This document shows positions 25,251 to 25,836 of a stretch of DNA of 25,836 nt, piece after piece. The DNA comes from CAYQJS01 sp964417895 (GTDB lineage Bacteria > Chloroflexota > UBA6077 > SHYK01). A program made the translations under genes and the position numbers. The DNA is taken from positions 1 to 25,836 of the forward strand of contig CAYQJS010000068.1 in assembly GCA_964417895.1 (NCBI GenBank), read 5' to 3'. Below the pieces are notes generated by a model. The model made no database searches, had not been told where the DNA came from, and saw only the letters and a list, made by a program, of their open reading frames with translations. Position 1 is the stretch's first letter. Each line of letters opens with the position of its first letter.

Positions 25251-25836
25251 TCAGGCCGTCGCCTCAACAGGCGCGGGAATGCTGATGTCGTACAGGCGCG
25301 CCACATTCTCTCGGAGCAGCTTGGCGCGCGCCTCGGCGGGAAGATCGCCCATGTCTCGCGCCACCACCTCACGCGAATGGGGCCAGGTGGAGTTACCGTG
25401 GGGATAGTCGTTGGACCACATGCAGTTGTCCACACCCCACCAGGACAGCATGTGGCCTCCAACGGCGTCGTTGAAGAACGTGGCGTACACCTGCTCGTGG
25501 AAGTACTCGCTGGGCAGCCTCTTGAGAGCCAGACCGGGGCGGTCGACACCGTGGCGCTTGAAGTAGTAGTCCCACTGCTCCAGAAGGAAGGGGATCCAGC
25601 CGATCTCGTTCTCCACGAGGACGACCTTCAGACGGGGGAACCTCTCCAGCACGCCGGAGAAGACCAGATCGTACAGGGCGTCCATCGCCTGGATCAGCTT
25701 CTCGTTGACGCTCGTCCGCTCTTGCTCGATCCCGCGGTCGCCTTGCCTCCCGGCCCCCGGCCCCGCGGCCCCCTTCCCCCCGGCCCCCCTGCCCCCAGCC
25801 CCCCGTCCCCCGGCCCCCTGTCCCCCCGGCCCCTTC
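25251..25836 (-). CDS. Amidohydrolase family 2 protein (partial, N-terminus outside window)
   Basis: The frame is open from the stop at 25251 to the right edge (194 codons); an internal ATG at 25685 is not the start because family sequence continues upstream of it (ERTSVNEKLIQAMDALYDLV). This is the C-terminal half of an amidohydrolase_2 barrel: FSGVLERFPRLKVVLVENEI with GWIPFLLEQWDYYF, and the metal-site segment MWSNDYPHGNSTWPHSREVV, then ENVARLYDI. It is a third, distinct paralogue: GNSTWPHS differs from the corresponding segments at 3171 and 6163. The edge-proximal 30 residues are a Gly-rich pentapeptide repeat encoded by a 15-bp minisatellite, in the place where relatives have a glycine-containing loop. 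Its product would be a metal-dependent hydrolase or decarboxylase. It is upstream of the cupin and CoA-transferase genes on the same strand. Confidence 0.85.
   Translation of the reverse strand, partial: KGPGGQGAGGRGAGGRGAGGKGAAGPGAGRQGDRGIEQERTSVNEKLIQAMDALYDLVFSGVLERFPRLKVVLVENEIGWIPFLLEQWDYYFKRHGVDRPGLALKRLPSEYFHEQVYATFFNDAVGGHMLSWWGVDNCMWSNDYPHGNSTWPHSREVVARDMGDLPAEARAKLLRENVARLYDISIPAPVEATA
25746..25835. repeat. 15-bp in-frame minisatellite, six units
   Basis: Read on the minus strand, 25835 down to 25746 divides into six 15-nt units, encoding KGPGG, QGAGG, RGAGG, RGAGG, KGAAG and PGAGR. The consensus is roughly an A/C/G-containing first codon, then GGG GCC GGG GGG. The next 15 nt (QGDRG) is a diverged edge. 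There are no stops and the amidohydrolase frame is kept throughout. The array may continue beyond the window. Confidence 0.85.

Noticed and set aside
25740..25836. C-rich tail as adapter or poly-C sequencing artefact
   Set aside because: Not fully excluded, but the exact 15-nt period and continuous amidohydrolase reading frame make it more likely genuine repeat.

Overview
The window is high-GC bacterial DNA with tight gene packing and clear Shine-Dalgarno sites. It is dominated by paralogous substrate-binding lipoproteins, family-2 amidohydrolases and double-cupin proteins. With a TIR/NB-ARC/WD40-type STAND gene at the left edge, this fits an uncultured soil or aquatic heterotroph such as a Chloroflexota lineage. 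That assignment is inference from gene style; no rRNA or marker gene is present.

Layout. (1) 1-2039, minus strand: a TIR domain ORF followed in another frame by an NB-ARC ATPase that reaches the first WD40 repeat at the window edge. They look like one STAND protein whose frame is broken at the TIR C-terminus. (2) 2197-3096, plus: an aldo/keto reductase. (3) 3171-15340, minus: eight genes on one strand. In transcription order they are double cupin, three family-5 solute-binding lipoproteins, double cupin, amidohydrolase, a fourth solute-binding lipoprotein and amidohydrolase. Most gaps are 17-106 nt; a 343-nt gap after the first cupin holds a 34-bp tandem repeat array of hairpins. (4) 15435-20518, plus: solute-binding lipoprotein, TAXI-type binding protein without a signal peptide, Gfo/Idh/MocA dehydrogenase, double cupin. 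(5) 20556-25836, minus: solute-binding lipoprotein, CaiB/BaiF CoA-transferase, double cupin, and an amidohydrolase cut by the right edge, with a 15-bp in-frame minisatellite at the cut.

How the genes may work together. The block from 3.2 kb to the right edge looks like a catabolic island built from repeated modules: capture lipoprotein + double cupin + amidohydrolase. The amidohydrolase_2 family includes hydrolases and non-oxidative decarboxylases of carboxylated aromatic or enol compounds. The Gfo/Idh protein has motifs reminiscent of dihydrodiol/phthalate-type dehydrogenases, and the CoA-transferase would activate an acid product. A coherent but unproven reading is uptake and breakdown of a family of carboxylated (perhaps aromatic) compounds. 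Six family-5 binding proteins occur with no permease or ATPase gene, so transport must use components encoded elsewhere or the proteins have another role. No tRNA, rRNA, CRISPR array, insertion sequence or convincing sigma-70 promoter was recognised.
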